Assembly (NCBI GenBank): GCA_963764215.1
Contig: CAVXRS010000001.1
Location: forward strand, 75,899 to 139,898
DNA from: JAFDWI01 sp963764215
GTDB taxonomy: Bacteria > Actinomycetota > Acidimicrobiia > Acidimicrobiales > Iamiaceae
DNA: 64,000 bases
Direction of reading: 5' to 3'
Shown: piece by piece, positions 20,388 through 28,283 of the stretch
Layout: each line of letters begins with the position of its first letter
Numbering within the stretch: the stretch's first letter is position 1
The notes under the pieces: model-generated
The model's database searches: none
Seen by the model: only the letters and a program-made list of their open reading frames with translations
What the model was told of the DNA's origin: nothing
Position numbers and translations under genes: made by a program

Positions 20388-21701
20388 TCACTGCCACGGT
20401 GACGTCGGTGGCCGGGGCCCGCCGGGCGGAGACGACGGCGGCGGAGCACTCGGAGGCGGCGCGGTCGGCGGAGCACTCGGAGGCGCCGGCACCGTCGGCG
20501 GAGCGGTGGGAGGCGGCGCGGTCGATGGAGCACTCGGAGGCGTCGGCACCGTCGGCGGAGCGGTGGGAGGCGGACGCGGTCGATGGAGCACTCGGAGGCG
20601 TCGGCACCGTCGGCGGAGCGGTGGGAGGCGGCGCGGTCGGCGGCGCCACCGGTCCGGGCTGGGGATAGGCCGCCGGCTGGTAGCCCGGGTCCGGCGGGGG
20701 CGCTGCCGGAGGCGACTGGGCGTAGCCGCCTTCCCGTGGTGTGCCGTAGGGAGCCGGCGAGGTGGGGCCCGGAGTCGTCTCGACGGCGCCCTTCCGCGGA
20801 CGCATGGCGAGCGCCCCGAGGATCATCACCGCACCACCGGCCATGACCAGGATGAGTCCCAGTTGCGGCGCGGTGATCTGAAAGCCGGTCACACCTTCGG
20901 CCTTCAGCCGGTCCGGAAGCTTCTTGACGATGTCGTACGTGTCGTAGGCACCGAGTCCCACGAGCCCGATACCGAGCAGGGCGATCAGCAACCGCGCGGC
21001 GCGGCGAAGTTGTCCGCCCAACACCACCACGGCACAGACCACCCCACAGGCGCCGAGGGCGGCGGCGATCTTCGCATCGTCGGTCAGCGACCATCCACTG
21101 AAGGAAATCGAATTTGCCTGGTCCGGCGTGAGCCGCAGCCATTCGGCGAACGCTCCGACGATCGCCGCCGCGCCCCCGATCAGCGCCAGGAAGGCGCCCA
21201 CCCGTCCTCCACCGGTGGGCGTGGACTGCTGCTCGGGCGACCCGGCTGGTGGCGGCGCCGACATCGCCGGGCTCGATACCGCCGGGCCCCACGCCGTGGT
21301 CTCCTCGGATGGACCGGTCTCAGAGGACGGTTGTTCGGTGGCGGCGTATGGCGGTGGCATGGCCGACGACGGTTCAGACGGAGTCGACGTGCCAAAGGGG
21401 CTGTCGGCTCGGATCGCTCCGGAGTGGTCACCTGAGTCGTCGGCGACTCATCGGTACCGGGACCGGGTGGGTGCCGCATCCAGGGATTGGCCGTTTCGGT
21501 CGTGGGATCCGATGGCGAGGCCGCCGCTCCTTGCTCCGCGACGTTCGGAGAGGAGGCCACCTCGGCAGTGGGCGACGACGCGGGCTGCACCTCGGTCGGT
21601 GCCTCCGGTGCGGCCACCAGGTCACGGCCTCCGCACTGCGTGCAGAACAGAGCCGCAGCGGGAACCTTGGCCCCACAACTCGCACATGACTTTTCCACCA
21701 C
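20388..21701 (-). pseudogene. Zinc-ribbon membrane protein with proline-rich repeat tail, two frame breaks
   Basis: The start is one of two adjacent GTG codons, 21701 preferred because AAGGAG lies about 7 bases upstream. Residues 2-25 form a zinc ribbon (CASCG and FCTQCGG). A disordered linker, several hydrophobic helices (VGAFLALIGGAAAIVGAFA; LIALLGIGLVGLGAYDTY; GLILVMAGGAVMILGALA) and a Pro/Thr-rich C-terminus follow. Frame breaks occur near 21398-21402, in a C-run next to TTTGG, and near 20572, where one tandem-repeat copy is 58 instead of 57 bases. Function unknown; such proteins are membrane-anchored and possibly regulatory. Confidence 0.65.
20464..20636. repeat. 57-bp tandem repeat, three copies (57, 58, 57)
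   Basis: Copies start at 20464, 20521 and 20579 with GTCGGCGGAGCACTCGG or GTCGATGGAGCACTCGG. Each encodes, on the minus strand, a 19-residue unit of the PPTAPPPTAPPTVP type. The second copy has one additional A (GGCGGACGCGG), making it 58 bases and shifting the frame of the host gene. A shorter partial copy precedes it at about 20444. Confidence 0.75.
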
Positions 21702-21773
21702 GCTGATGCTCCTTGGTCGGCTCCTCCCATCCTGCCAGATCGGGGAGCAACCGCCGTTCTGTGACAACCTCGA

Positions 21774-22538
21774 CTAGGAGGACCTGTCCGTGTCGCGCGG
21801 ACCGGGGGCGTTGCGGAATCGGAACGGTTCGGGTTGGCGTCCGGGCACGACGTACCAGCATTCGCCTGTTCCGTCTCCCTCGGTGATGCCCATGAAGGCG
21901 TCGACCACGTCGCCGACCGCGAGAATCGGAAAGTGCGTCTCCACGAGAAACGGACGAATCTCGGCGATGATGTCGGTCTCCGCGAATGAGGGACACAGTG
22001 CGTTGATTCGCACGCCCGTGTCACGATGAGCCTCACCCAGCGAGCGCACCATCGACACCACCGCGGACTTGTTGGCGCCGTAGAAGGGGTCGAAGGGCAC
22101 CGGGACGATACCGGCCATCGACGCCGTCGCGACGATCTGTCCGTGGCCCACGCTCAACATCTTCGGCAGTGTCGCCTGGAGTCCGAAGACCACGCCGTCG
22201 AGATTCACCGACATCGCCCGTCGGTACTTCTCCACATCGAACGCGTCGCCGAATGCCGTACCGGTGGTGACCCCGGCGTTCAGGTGCACGAGGTCCAGCC
22301 GTCCGAACTCGTCCCAGGCCCGCGCGACGGCCGAGGCGTTGTCTTCGGGCTCGCGCACATCGGTGTGCACGAACACGCCCCCGAGTTCGGCGGCGAGTGC
22401 CGAACCGGCGGCATCGTCCACGTCGCACAGCACGAGTGACACTCCGAGGCTGGACAGCCGGCGCGCGACCGCGGCGCCGATCCCGTTCGCGGCGCCGGTT
22501 ATCAGCGCAACCTGTTCGTCGAATGCTTGATCGGTCAT
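21774..22538 (-). CDS. Short-chain dehydrogenase/reductase (SDR)
   Basis: 254 aa. TGAANGIGAAVARRL is the cofactor glycine motif, LNAGVTTG the NAG motif, and Ser in TASMAGIVPVPFDP with FYGANKSAVVSM gives the Ser-Tyr-x3-Lys catalytic set. The start ATG 22538 has GGGAG about 10 bases upstream; the longer frame to 22679 would run through the tRNA-Cys fossil and is rejected. It acts as an NAD(P)-dependent alcohol/ketone oxidoreductase of unknown substrate. Confidence 0.87.
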   Translation of the reverse strand: MTDQAFDEQVALITGAANGIGAAVARRLSSLGVSLVLCDVDDAAGSALAAELGGVFVHTDVREPEDNASAVARAWDEFGRLDLVHLNAGVTTGTAFGDAFDVEKYRRAMSVNLDGVVFGLQATLPKMLSVGHGQIVATASMAGIVPVPFDPFYGANKSAVVSMVRSLGEAHRDTGVRINALCPSFAETDIIAEIRPFLVETHFPILAVGDVVDAFMGITEGDGTGECWYVVPGRQPEPFRFRNAPGPRDTDRSS

Positions 22539-22590
22539 CGGGTGCTCGCTCCCATAGGGGGTCATCGGCTTCGAATGGATCGGGCGCACC

Positions 22591-22646
22591 AGGCGGCGAC
22601 CGGAATCGAGCCGGTGTTCAGGGCGCTGGAGAACATTGCCGTTGCC
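22591..22646 (-). repeat. Old tRNA-Cys 3'-half fossil (second attachment-site remnant)
   Basis: The 56 bases here align without gaps to 23954-24009 (about 45 of 56 identical), including AGGCGGCGA, GGAATCGA, CCGGTGT, CAGGGC and TTGCCGT. On the minus strand they give a T-arm ACCGG/CCGGT with loop CTCGATT and the acceptor half CGCCGCC, but there is no matching 5' half. The stem that should precede the anticodon loop no longer pairs. It is read as the left boundary of an earlier integration into the same tRNA gene. Confidence 0.55.
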
Positions 22647-22700
22647 CCACTCTGCCAGAGAGCCGGGTGTCTCGGGCACGCATGCGGCGCACCTCGAGTT

Positions 22701-23235
22701 CTACATCGCGCCGGCAGGCTCGGCGACACCCGATCCAGGAACAGTGCCATTCTGCTGGAAGCCCCACACCAGCACGCCGATCACCCAGGCCATGCCGATC
22801 GCGCCACCGAGATAGAGGTTCATGGCACCACCCGGTGCGAGGATGCCACTCGATCCGAACACGGTGACGGTCTCGATGGCCTGCTCGACGAAGAAGAGCA
22901 CGCTGAACCACCCCAGCCAGCCCGGGATGGCCCGGGCCTTTCCGAACCCGAGGGGAACGAACGCCGCGGCCATCGTCATCGTCGATCCGTTGACGATCGG
23001 GCCCCAGTACTGCGGGATGTCGAAGAGCGTACGGGCGGTCGACGGGTCGAGCCCCTGGGGGTGAAATGCCAACCCCGCCCAGAACCAGGCCTGGACCTGG
23101 CCGGTGACGACCCAGCCGAGGATCCCACCGACGAAGATGTACCGGTTCGGTCTGGGCAACAGGTTCGCCACCATGCCCCCGAACACGGCCACCGTGAGCG
23201 CGGCGAAGGTCGCGGTCCACGCTCGGCTGCCACAC
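22701..23235 (-). CDS. Small polytopic membrane protein, function unknown (start uncertain)
   Basis: Four hydrophobic segments are clear: FAALTVAVFGGMVANLL, YIFVGGILGWVVTGQVQAWF, GWLGWFSVLFFVEQAIET and LYLGGAIGMAWVIGVLVW. I do not recognise the family. The main frame has no good start after the DUF427 stop at 23254. A GTG at 23235 lies in another frame (VWQPSVDRD), so either a base was lost near 23210 or the protein begins at an internal GTG/ATG. It follows the DUF427 gene on the same strand and lies between the two tRNA-Cys fossils. Confidence 0.55.
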
Positions 23236-23253
23236 CTGTCCGTCCAGACCGCG

Positions 23254-23772
23254 CTACCAACCCTGCGTGCCGGGGCCACCCTTGAACGGTCCGACCAGGT
23301 TGGCGGTGATCCATCCGCCGTACAAGCCCCCGGGCTGAGCCTCGACCTGTTCCTCACCCACCAGGCACGCATCCATCGGTCCGGCGTAGAACGCCACGAA
23401 GCCGGCGATGGCGGCGAAATTCGGACTCGGATGGTCGTAGCCCCAGGCGGCCGATGGCGCCGACGCGGTCCCCACGGTCACGTCGTAGTAGTGAGCCGTG
23501 CCTTTCCACTCGCAGAACGACGCCTGTCGGTTCCGAGTGAGGCACCCGTCCACGATGTCGCCCGGAGGCAGGTAGTAGTTGGGCGGATGGCTCGTCTCGA
23601 GCACCCGGAACCCGCGGAGGGTGTCGGCGATGGTGACGCCCGCGAACACCACCCTGATACGGGCGGTGACCGGCTCCAGGCGGGGAGGTCGGGGGTAATC
23701 CCACACCGACTCCTCGCCGGGGCCAACGGTTCCGCCCCGGCGGTGGCGGTCACCGGGTCGTGGGTTCGTCAC
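23254..23772 (-). CDS. DUF427 domain-containing protein
   Basis: 172 aa. The core ARIRVVFAGVTIADTLRGFR, VLETSHPPNYYLPPGDIV, SFCEWKGTAHYYDVTVG is the DUF427 beta-rich fold (a small cupin-like domain of unknown role). The usual SFCEWKG motif is intact. The GTG at 23772 is taken as start, but the GGAGG one base upstream is too close, so an internal start is possible. It is cotranscribed with the membrane protein downstream. Both may be cargo of an older integrative element, since they lie between att fossils. Confidence 0.78.
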   Translation of the reverse strand: MTNPRPGDRHRRGGTVGPGEESVWDYPRPPRLEPVTARIRVVFAGVTIADTLRGFRVLETSHPPNYYLPPGDIVDGCLTRNRQASFCEWKGTAHYYDVTVGTASAPSAAWGYDHPSPNFAAIAGFVAFYAGPMDACLVGEEQVEAQPGGLYGGWITANLVGPFKGGPGTQGW

Positions 23773-24166
23773 GCCTCCAGCATGCCCGCAGCGGCCGCCG
23801 ATCGGGTCGGCAGAACTCTCCGCACGCCGGCGCCTTCGAGAGGGAGGGCCCGACGCTCAGCTCGCCACGCGCTCCGTCAGGTGGACCGTTCCCGGACCGC
23901 GTTCGGTCGGCCCAAACGCCGCTGACCAGCACAGACGTGCTGGTCAACGCTGGAGGCGGCGACTGGAATCGAACCGGTGTACAGGGCTTTGCAGGCCCTT
24001 GCCGTCGCCCGCGAAATCGCTGGTCAGCCGGGCTGAACGTAGCACGGTCGGTGTCGAGAAGGAGCACGAAGGGAGCGAGCGAAACAGAACGACGTGCCGG
24101 GCGAGGCGCCCGGCGCGACATCGACCGGGTGCCCCAAAACGGCACCTCGGGGATGCCCGTCCCCAG
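23773..24166. other. Intergenic stretch holding the left island boundary
   Basis: This 394-base stretch has no convincing gene. It contains the leader of the DUF427 gene, the tRNA-Cys terminator copy (10-bp stem TGACCAGCAC at 23923-23932 with its partner at 23937-23946), the tRNA 3'-half fossil (to 24009), and an inner motif CGCGAAATCGC at 24010-24020. That motif recurs in the same orientation at 29478-29488 near the right end. Confidence 0.7.
23915..24003 (-). repeat. Left attachment-site copy: terminator hairpin plus tRNA-Cys 3' half
   Basis: Direct repeat of 29540-29628. Both copies run from the hairpin motif CTGACCAGCAC through GGAGGCGGCG and the T-loop TTCGATT (minus strand) to a 25-base exact core that ends in the anticodon stem; the core lies at 23979-24003 here and 29604-29628 on the right. 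The left T-stem carries a C-A mismatch and the T-tract of the terminator is eroded. It therefore looks like the displaced original 3' half, while the right copy belongs to the intact tRNA. Confidence 0.8.
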
Positions 24167-24526
24167 TCAGTCTCCATACCCGGCGGCGGTGACCTCGGTC
24201 GTCATGGAGCTGAGCTTGACCGTCGCCCCGTCACCGAATCGCGTCGTCGGAATCGCAAGACACCCGATCACGTAGTCCGACGAGCCTTCGTAGATGACGC
24301 ATGCTGCGCTTGCGTCATGCGGGTTCGGATCGACATCCACCGAGCGTCCGGGGCTGACCGTGGCTGGGTCCGACCCGCAGGATGACACCGTCACGCGTTG
24401 GGTTGTGTCGTTCCTGATGTGGATCGTGATCGTTGGTGTGTAAAGCAGCAGCCCCAAGCCCACAACCGCGGCGATGACCACCACGGCCATCACGGCCACA
24501 ACGCCGCCGGTCACACCGCGCCTCAC
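24167..24526 (-). CDS. Small membrane-anchored protein of unknown function
   Basis: About 119 aa from GTG 24526. An N-terminal hydrophobic segment GVVAVMAVVVIAAVVGLGLL is followed by an extracytoplasmic beta-rich domain (YTPTITIHIRNDTTQRVTV) with three Cys residues (SSCGSD, SAACVIY, VIGCLA). I do not recognise a family. An ATG at 24580 would add 18 residues. It is island cargo with no same-strand partner nearby. Confidence 0.5.
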   Translation of the reverse strand: MRRGVTGGVVAVMAVVVIAAVVGLGLLLYTPTITIHIRNDTTQRVTVSSCGSDPATVSPGRSVDVDPNPHDASAACVIYEGSSDYVIGCLAIPTTRFGDGATVKLSSMTTEVTAAGYGD

Positions 24527-24662
24527 CGGGTCACCACCATGCTGAGAGCAGAAGCAGGACGGGGGCCTGCCGAACCCCACCTGAACGCGGTGCCATCTTC
24601 ACGCCAGACATCTTCGCATCTGCCGACCACCTGCCCCCGACCGCCCGGACAGGGACGACATA

Positions 24663-25085
24663 GTGGAGCCCATGCAGCTACAACTTGGTCGAGGCCCTAC
24701 GGCGGCACTCCTCGGGTCGCCATCGTTCATGGACTTGAGCGATCCGTATGCGGGTGGGTCGTTCTCGGTCGAGCTGCTGGCACCCGGACTGCGCGTGGTC
24801 CGACCCGTGTTCGTGTTTACCTTCTCCGACTTGCCCGAGTACTTCCACGAGCTGGCGGAGGACTGGAGGGGATGGAGTGGCGAGAAGGTGTGGGCCTCGC
24901 CCGACTACGACCTCGTGATTGCCGCCCGGAGTTCCAACACCGGTCATGACTTACTGACGTTCAGCGTGCAAGACGGCCCAGTACGCACCTGGATCGCCTC
25001 AATCGATGTCGAGATGGAGGCCGGTCAGGAAGCGACGGCAACCGCGCGCTCGATCGCAGACCTCTGGGCCACACGCGACACGTAG
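24663..25085 (+). CDS. DUF6228-like protein
   Basis: 140 aa. The run FSDLPEYFHELAEDWRGWSG, EKVWASPDYDLVIAARSSNT, GHDLLTF resembles the DUF6228 family, small soluble proteins of unknown role found widely in actinobacteria, often near immunity or mobile loci. Start GTG 24663 with AGGGA upstream. No enzyme motif is visible. It is island cargo, divergent from the small anchored protein. Confidence 0.6.
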   Translation: MEPMQLQLGRGPTAALLGSPSFMDLSDPYAGGSFSVELLAPGLRVVRPVFVFTFSDLPEYFHELAEDWRGWSGEKVWASPDYDLVIAARSSNTGHDLLTFSVQDGPVRTWIASIDVEMEAGQEATATARSIADLWATRDT

Positions 25086-25220
25086 CCGACACGGGTGCCC
25101 CCGAACGCCGGGTATGTGCGACACTCCCGAGGTCCTGTGTCGATCCGCTCGTGGGATATCGATCCCCGACGTTGGTCGGAAAGTGGCCAGCGCGGAGTGG
25201 ACTACCGGCGGCGATGGGTC

Positions 25221-25868
25221 TCATTGACCGGCTTCTAGGAGCGCCTCGACTTCGTCGACCCGGCGGACGTCTCCGAAGGAGCGATAGATGGTTCTGAGCG
25301 AGGCTGCGTGGCTCGCGTCGTCGACTCCCGCACAGGCATCTCCCACGACGATCGTGCGGTACCCCAACGTGGCCGCGTCTCGCGCGGTCGCTTACACGCA
25401 GACGTTCGTGACCGTTCCGCAGATGAGGACGGTTTCGATTCCTTGCTCCTGCAGCAGGGGTCCAACGGTTGACCGTCCCGGGAACAGGGCGCTCGGCGCA
25501 GACTTCTCCACGCGGACGTCGCCCGGGTCGATGGTGAGTCCCGGCGCCAGGTTCGCTCCGCCCCCGGCATAGGCCTTGGCGACAGCCGGCCCGAAGAACT
25601 CAACGGCCCAGGGACTTGGCGGTTTGACGCTCGGCGTGATCCAGATCACGCGTCCGCCAGAGTGCCGCACTGCCCCGGCCAGCCGCTCCACGGAACCGAC
25701 GATTCCGGGAGCGTAGGTGGTCGTCTCGACGAAGAAGGTGACCAGGTCGACCACCAGCAGCGCGGTGGTTGCTGGATCCAGCGTCTCGTAGGCGAAGCGG
25801 CGCCCCCGACGCTGCTCGTGCCGGGCGACGTCGCCCGCTGGGATCTCCCATTCGTGCGTCGGGTCCAC
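25221..25868 (-). pseudogene. Isochorismatase-family cysteine hydrolase with an in-frame stop
   Basis: The frame opens near GTG 25868 (VDPTHEWEIP). Isochorismatase landmarks are ALLVVDLVTFFVETTTYA (Asp), VRVEKSAPSALFPG (Lys) and VLICGTVTNVCV (catalytic Cys). A TAA codon at 25394-25392 follows NVCV directly, where relatives carry Glu (NVCVEATARDA). The same frame then continues perfectly as ATARDAATLGYRTIVVGDAC and DASHAASLRTIYRSFGDVRR to TGA at 25223-25221. One G-to-T change (GAA to TAA) explains it. The gene lies in the tRNA-Cys island, next to a GNAT gene. Confidence 0.8.
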
Positions 25869-25945
25869 CAGTCCAGGCTCCCACGGCCACGAGTCACGCG
25901 CACGCAGCGCCGCTCGCAGACCCAGACGATCCGGCGGGCAGCAGC

Positions 25946-26443
25946 TCAGTCTGATTGACCCGCGTATCGGACCAATGTCCAGGACGTTCCTTGCTTCTCG
26001 ATCAGCGCGAAGCCAGCCGACTCGTAGAGGCCACGCGCCGGATTCGCCTCGCTGACGCTGAGACTCATGGCTGAGTACCCCTGAGCGATGCTGGCGTCGA
26101 TGAGGCCAACGAGGAGTTGTCGACCTATCCCCTCGTGCCGACGCGACGCGATGACGGCGATCGACAGTTCGGGCACATCCTCTGCGACGAAGCCGTAGCC
26201 ACAGTTCGCCTCGGTGTAGGTGCGATACCAGGCTGCGCCCACCGGTCCGTCCTGTTCGGCGACAAGCCCAAAGTCCCCTTGCCTCGGCCATCCGGTGAGG
26301 TACCTCGCGTAGCGCGGGTCGGCCATCACCTCCTCGGCCGTGGGCGTCGGCTTGTCCGGGCGCCAAACAGCGGCCTCGCCGAGCATCGTCGCGAGAAAGG
26401 GAAGGTCCTCATCCCCGGCCGGGCGGCAGTGCACATCTTCCAC
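25946..26443 (-). CDS. GNAT-family N-acetyltransferase
   Basis: 165 aa from GTG 26443. The acetyl-CoA loop reads RRHEGIGRQLLVGLID (Q/RxxGxG/A), with LSIAVIASR before it and SEANPARGLYESAGFALIEK after it, the standard GNAT C-terminal half. The substrate is unknown; antibiotic, metabolite or protein N-termini are possible. It is upstream of the isochorismatase gene on the same strand and divergent from the toxin-antitoxin pair; the 194 bases between them include the operator at 26609. Confidence 0.82.
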   Translation of the reverse strand: MEDVHCRPAGDEDLPFLATMLGEAAVWRPDKPTPTAEEVMADPRYARYLTGWPRQGDFGLVAEQDGPVGAAWYRTYTEANCGYGFVAEDVPELSIAVIASRRHEGIGRQLLVGLIDASIAQGYSAMSLSVSEANPARGLYESAGFALIEKQGTSWTLVRYAGQSD

Positions 26444-26608
26444 ACCGCCCAGTCCAGCAGCTCAGCGCACTCAGCGGCGCCTCGGCAGGGCTTCGCTCCC
26501 TCTCGAACCCGGAGGACAGCGTCGGACTCGCCGACGCCAACATCCAGGCCTTCGCCGAGTCGGTGAGACGTCGCCACTCGCGGGAACGCCCGATGATCCG
26601 GGGCTCGG

Positions 26609-26632
26609 GAGCGTATCTGTTCTGATACGCTC
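26609..26632. promoter_or_regulatory. Perfect inverted repeat, likely operator of the XRE/AbiEii pair
   Basis: GAGCGTATC (26609-26617), a 6-base spacer, then GATACGCTC (26624-26632): nine perfectly paired bases ending 5 bases before the ATG at 26638. TACGCT at 26626-26631 fits an actinobacterial -10 (TAnnnT) placed for a transcript starting at or next to the ATG. No ribosome binding site is visible, so a leaderless mRNA is plausible. The position fits autorepression by the encoded HTH protein. Confidence 0.65.
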
Positions 26633-26637
26633 ATGGC

Positions 26638-27153
26638 ATGTCGGCAAATCTCATTGCCACAGCCCGGGAGCACGCGGGACTGTCCCGCGCCGAGCTCGCG
26701 CGCCGCGCCGGGACTTCCCGACCGACGTTGTCGGCCTACGAGCACGGCCGAGTCTCCCCCAGCCTCCAGACACTGGAACGGATCCTCGCGGCCACGGGAA
26801 ATCACCTGGTCACGAGGCCCGATATCCGGTGGCGGGAAGTGCCGGTCGGGCGCGGCCAGGTGGCCGCGGTTCCCGACGCACTTCCCGAGGTCCGTCCGGA
26901 GGACGCCTTCCGCGCCCTGGAGCTCCCCCTGCATCTCTCCTGGTCGCATGGCGACCGCCACGTCGACCTCGCCGACCGCCGCCAGCGCGCCCGGGCCTTC
27001 GAAGTGATCCTCCGGGAAGGTGGCCCCGAGGACATCGCCGCCACCGTCGACGGTGCCCTCCTCGTCGACCTTTGGGATGAGCTAGTCCTTCCCCGGCAGC
27101 TCCGCGCCGCGTGGCAACCACTGATCGACCAGGTCCGGCCGTCACGTGGCTGA
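26638..27153 (+). CDS. XRE-family HTH protein, probable antitoxin/autorepressor
   Basis: 171 aa. Residues 3-58 are a Cro/CI-type HTH (LIATAREHAGLSRAELARRA, GTSRPTLSAYEHGRVSPSLQ). The C-terminal 110 residues are acidic and unassigned (LELPLHLSWSHGDRHVDLAD, RARAFEVILREGGPED) and may bind the toxin. The stop overlaps the next start by 8 bases, so translation is coupled. The perfect palindrome 5 bases upstream is the expected binding site. Classical AbiE systems use an AbiEi winged-helix antitoxin; an XRE protein in that slot is a variant arrangement. Confidence 0.75.
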   Translation: MSANLIATAREHAGLSRAELARRAGTSRPTLSAYEHGRVSPSLQTLERILAATGNHLVTRPDIRWREVPVGRGQVAAVPDALPEVRPEDAFRALELPLHLSWSHGDRHVDLADRRQRARAFEVILREGGPEDIAATVDGALLVDLWDELVLPRQLRAAWQPLIDQVRPSRG

Positions 27154-27784
27154 ATCCGACGCCCTCACCGAGCTACAACGGGAAGTGCTCCGGTGCTTCT
27201 TCGCGCTTCCCGAGTCGGCCGGCTTCCTGCTGACCGGTGGCGCCGCGCTGCTCGCGGCGGGACTGTCGGACCGACCCTCGCAGGACGTCGACCTCTTCGG
27301 CACCGAGCTGGCCGTCGGGATCGTTCCCGGCGCCGACGCGTTCGAGGCCGCGTGCGGTGAACGTGGGTGGGCAGTGACGAGAATCCGCGACGCCACGACC
27401 TTCCGCCGGATCCACCTCACCACGCCCACCGGTGAGGTGCTCGTCGACTTCGCCGTCGACGCTCCACCTCAGGGACCTCCTCACCGCACCTCACTTGCAC
27501 CGACCTACCCGCTGCCGGAGCTCGCGGCGCGCAAGGCCCTCGCCTTGTTCGACCGGGCGGCCGCCCGCGACTTCGCGGACCTCCTGGTGCTGTCGCGTCA
27601 CTTCGAGGTCGACGCCATGCTCGAAGACGCTGCCGCACTCGACGACGGCTTCGACATGACCGTCTTCGTCGACATGCTCGCGACGATCGATCGGTTCACC
27701 GACGCGGAGCTCCTGGAGACGACCGCCGACCCGGCCGAGCTCCGCGAGTTCGTCGCACGGCTGACCCGGCGTCTCCGTGCCTGA
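27146..27784 (+). CDS. AbiEii/AbiGii (MenT-like) nucleotidyltransferase toxin
   Basis: 212 aa from GTG 27146. LLTGGAALLAAGLSDRPSQD, VDLFG is the nucleotidyltransferase signature (GG, then R-x-S-x-DxD), and VLVDFAVD supplies a further acidic strand; LAARKALALFDRAAARDFAD,LLVLSRH is the conserved helical region of AbiEii/MenT proteins. Relatives transfer nucleotides to tRNA acceptor ends and stop translation until neutralised. Here it overlaps the HTH gene within a mobile island, so roles in island maintenance or phage abortive infection are plausible inferences. Confidence 0.78.
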   Translation: MAESDALTELQREVLRCFFALPESAGFLLTGGAALLAAGLSDRPSQDVDLFGTELAVGIVPGADAFEAACGERGWAVTRIRDATTFRRIHLTTPTGEVLVDFAVDAPPQGPPHRTSLAPTYPLPELAARKALALFDRAAARDFADLLVLSRHFEVDAMLEDAAALDDGFDMTVFVDMLATIDRFTDAELLETTADPAELREFVARLTRRLRA

Positions 27785-28042
27785 GTGAGCGGCCTCCTGT
27801 ACGCCGGGCACCTGCCCCAACCCTCAACGGAATGGGCCGCGAAGCCCGTGCAAAACCCGTCGGTGACTATCTGTGTGGCGCGATCCGAACCTCGCCCGCC
27901 TTGGCCGCTCGTGGCCCATCGCGTCGGCCGACCATCGGTCGGACGACGCGGGTCACGGAGGTGCCGGTGGCGGGTCATCTCATGAGTGCACCCCTCCCCC
28001 GCGTGCCAAGCCCCGTCACGCCGACCATCCCGGAGCGACCCG

Positions 28043-28258
28043 ATGCCCAACCAGCCGACCCCACCATCGACGGAGCTGCCGCAGCTCCTCGACGTCGCCC
28101 AGGTTGCCGAGGCGCTCGGCGTGAACGTCCGCCACGTGCGCCGGCTCGTGTTCGAGCGCCGCATCCCGTACGTGAAGTGGGGGCACCTCGTGCGCTTCGA
28201 CCCGGCAGACGTCGCCGCCTGGCTGGCTGACAAGCGCCGACCCGCACAACCGGCCTAA
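28043..28258 (+). CDS. xis: Excisionase-type HTH protein
   Basis: 71 aa from ATG 28043, with GGAG about 9 bases upstream. LLDVAQVAEALGVNVRHVRR, LVFERRIPYVKWGHLVRFDP is the MerR/excisionase-type winged HTH (helix_turn_helix 17), ending in ADVAAWLADKR. Such proteins bend att DNA and direct the neighbouring tyrosine integrase toward excision. It converges on the integrase gene. The 258 bases upstream hold no convincing gene. Confidence 0.78.
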   Translation: MPNQPTPPSTELPQLLDVAQVAEALGVNVRHVRRLVFERRIPYVKWGHLVRFDPADVAAWLADKRRPAQPA

Positions 28259-28283
28259 GGAGTGAGCTTCGCCCCGGCGAGCC

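Noticed and set aside
22591..22646. A functional tRNA gene here
   Set aside because: There is no 5' acceptor half and the anticodon stem does not pair; it fits only as an attachment-site fossil.
23978..24010. Second intact tRNA-Cys at the left island end
   Set aside because: Only the 3' half is present, its T-stem has a C-A mismatch and the terminator T-tract is eroded.
27785..27985. 66-codon plus-strand frame between the toxin and excisionase genes
   Set aside because: No ribosome binding site, no similarity and odd composition; treated as non-coding.
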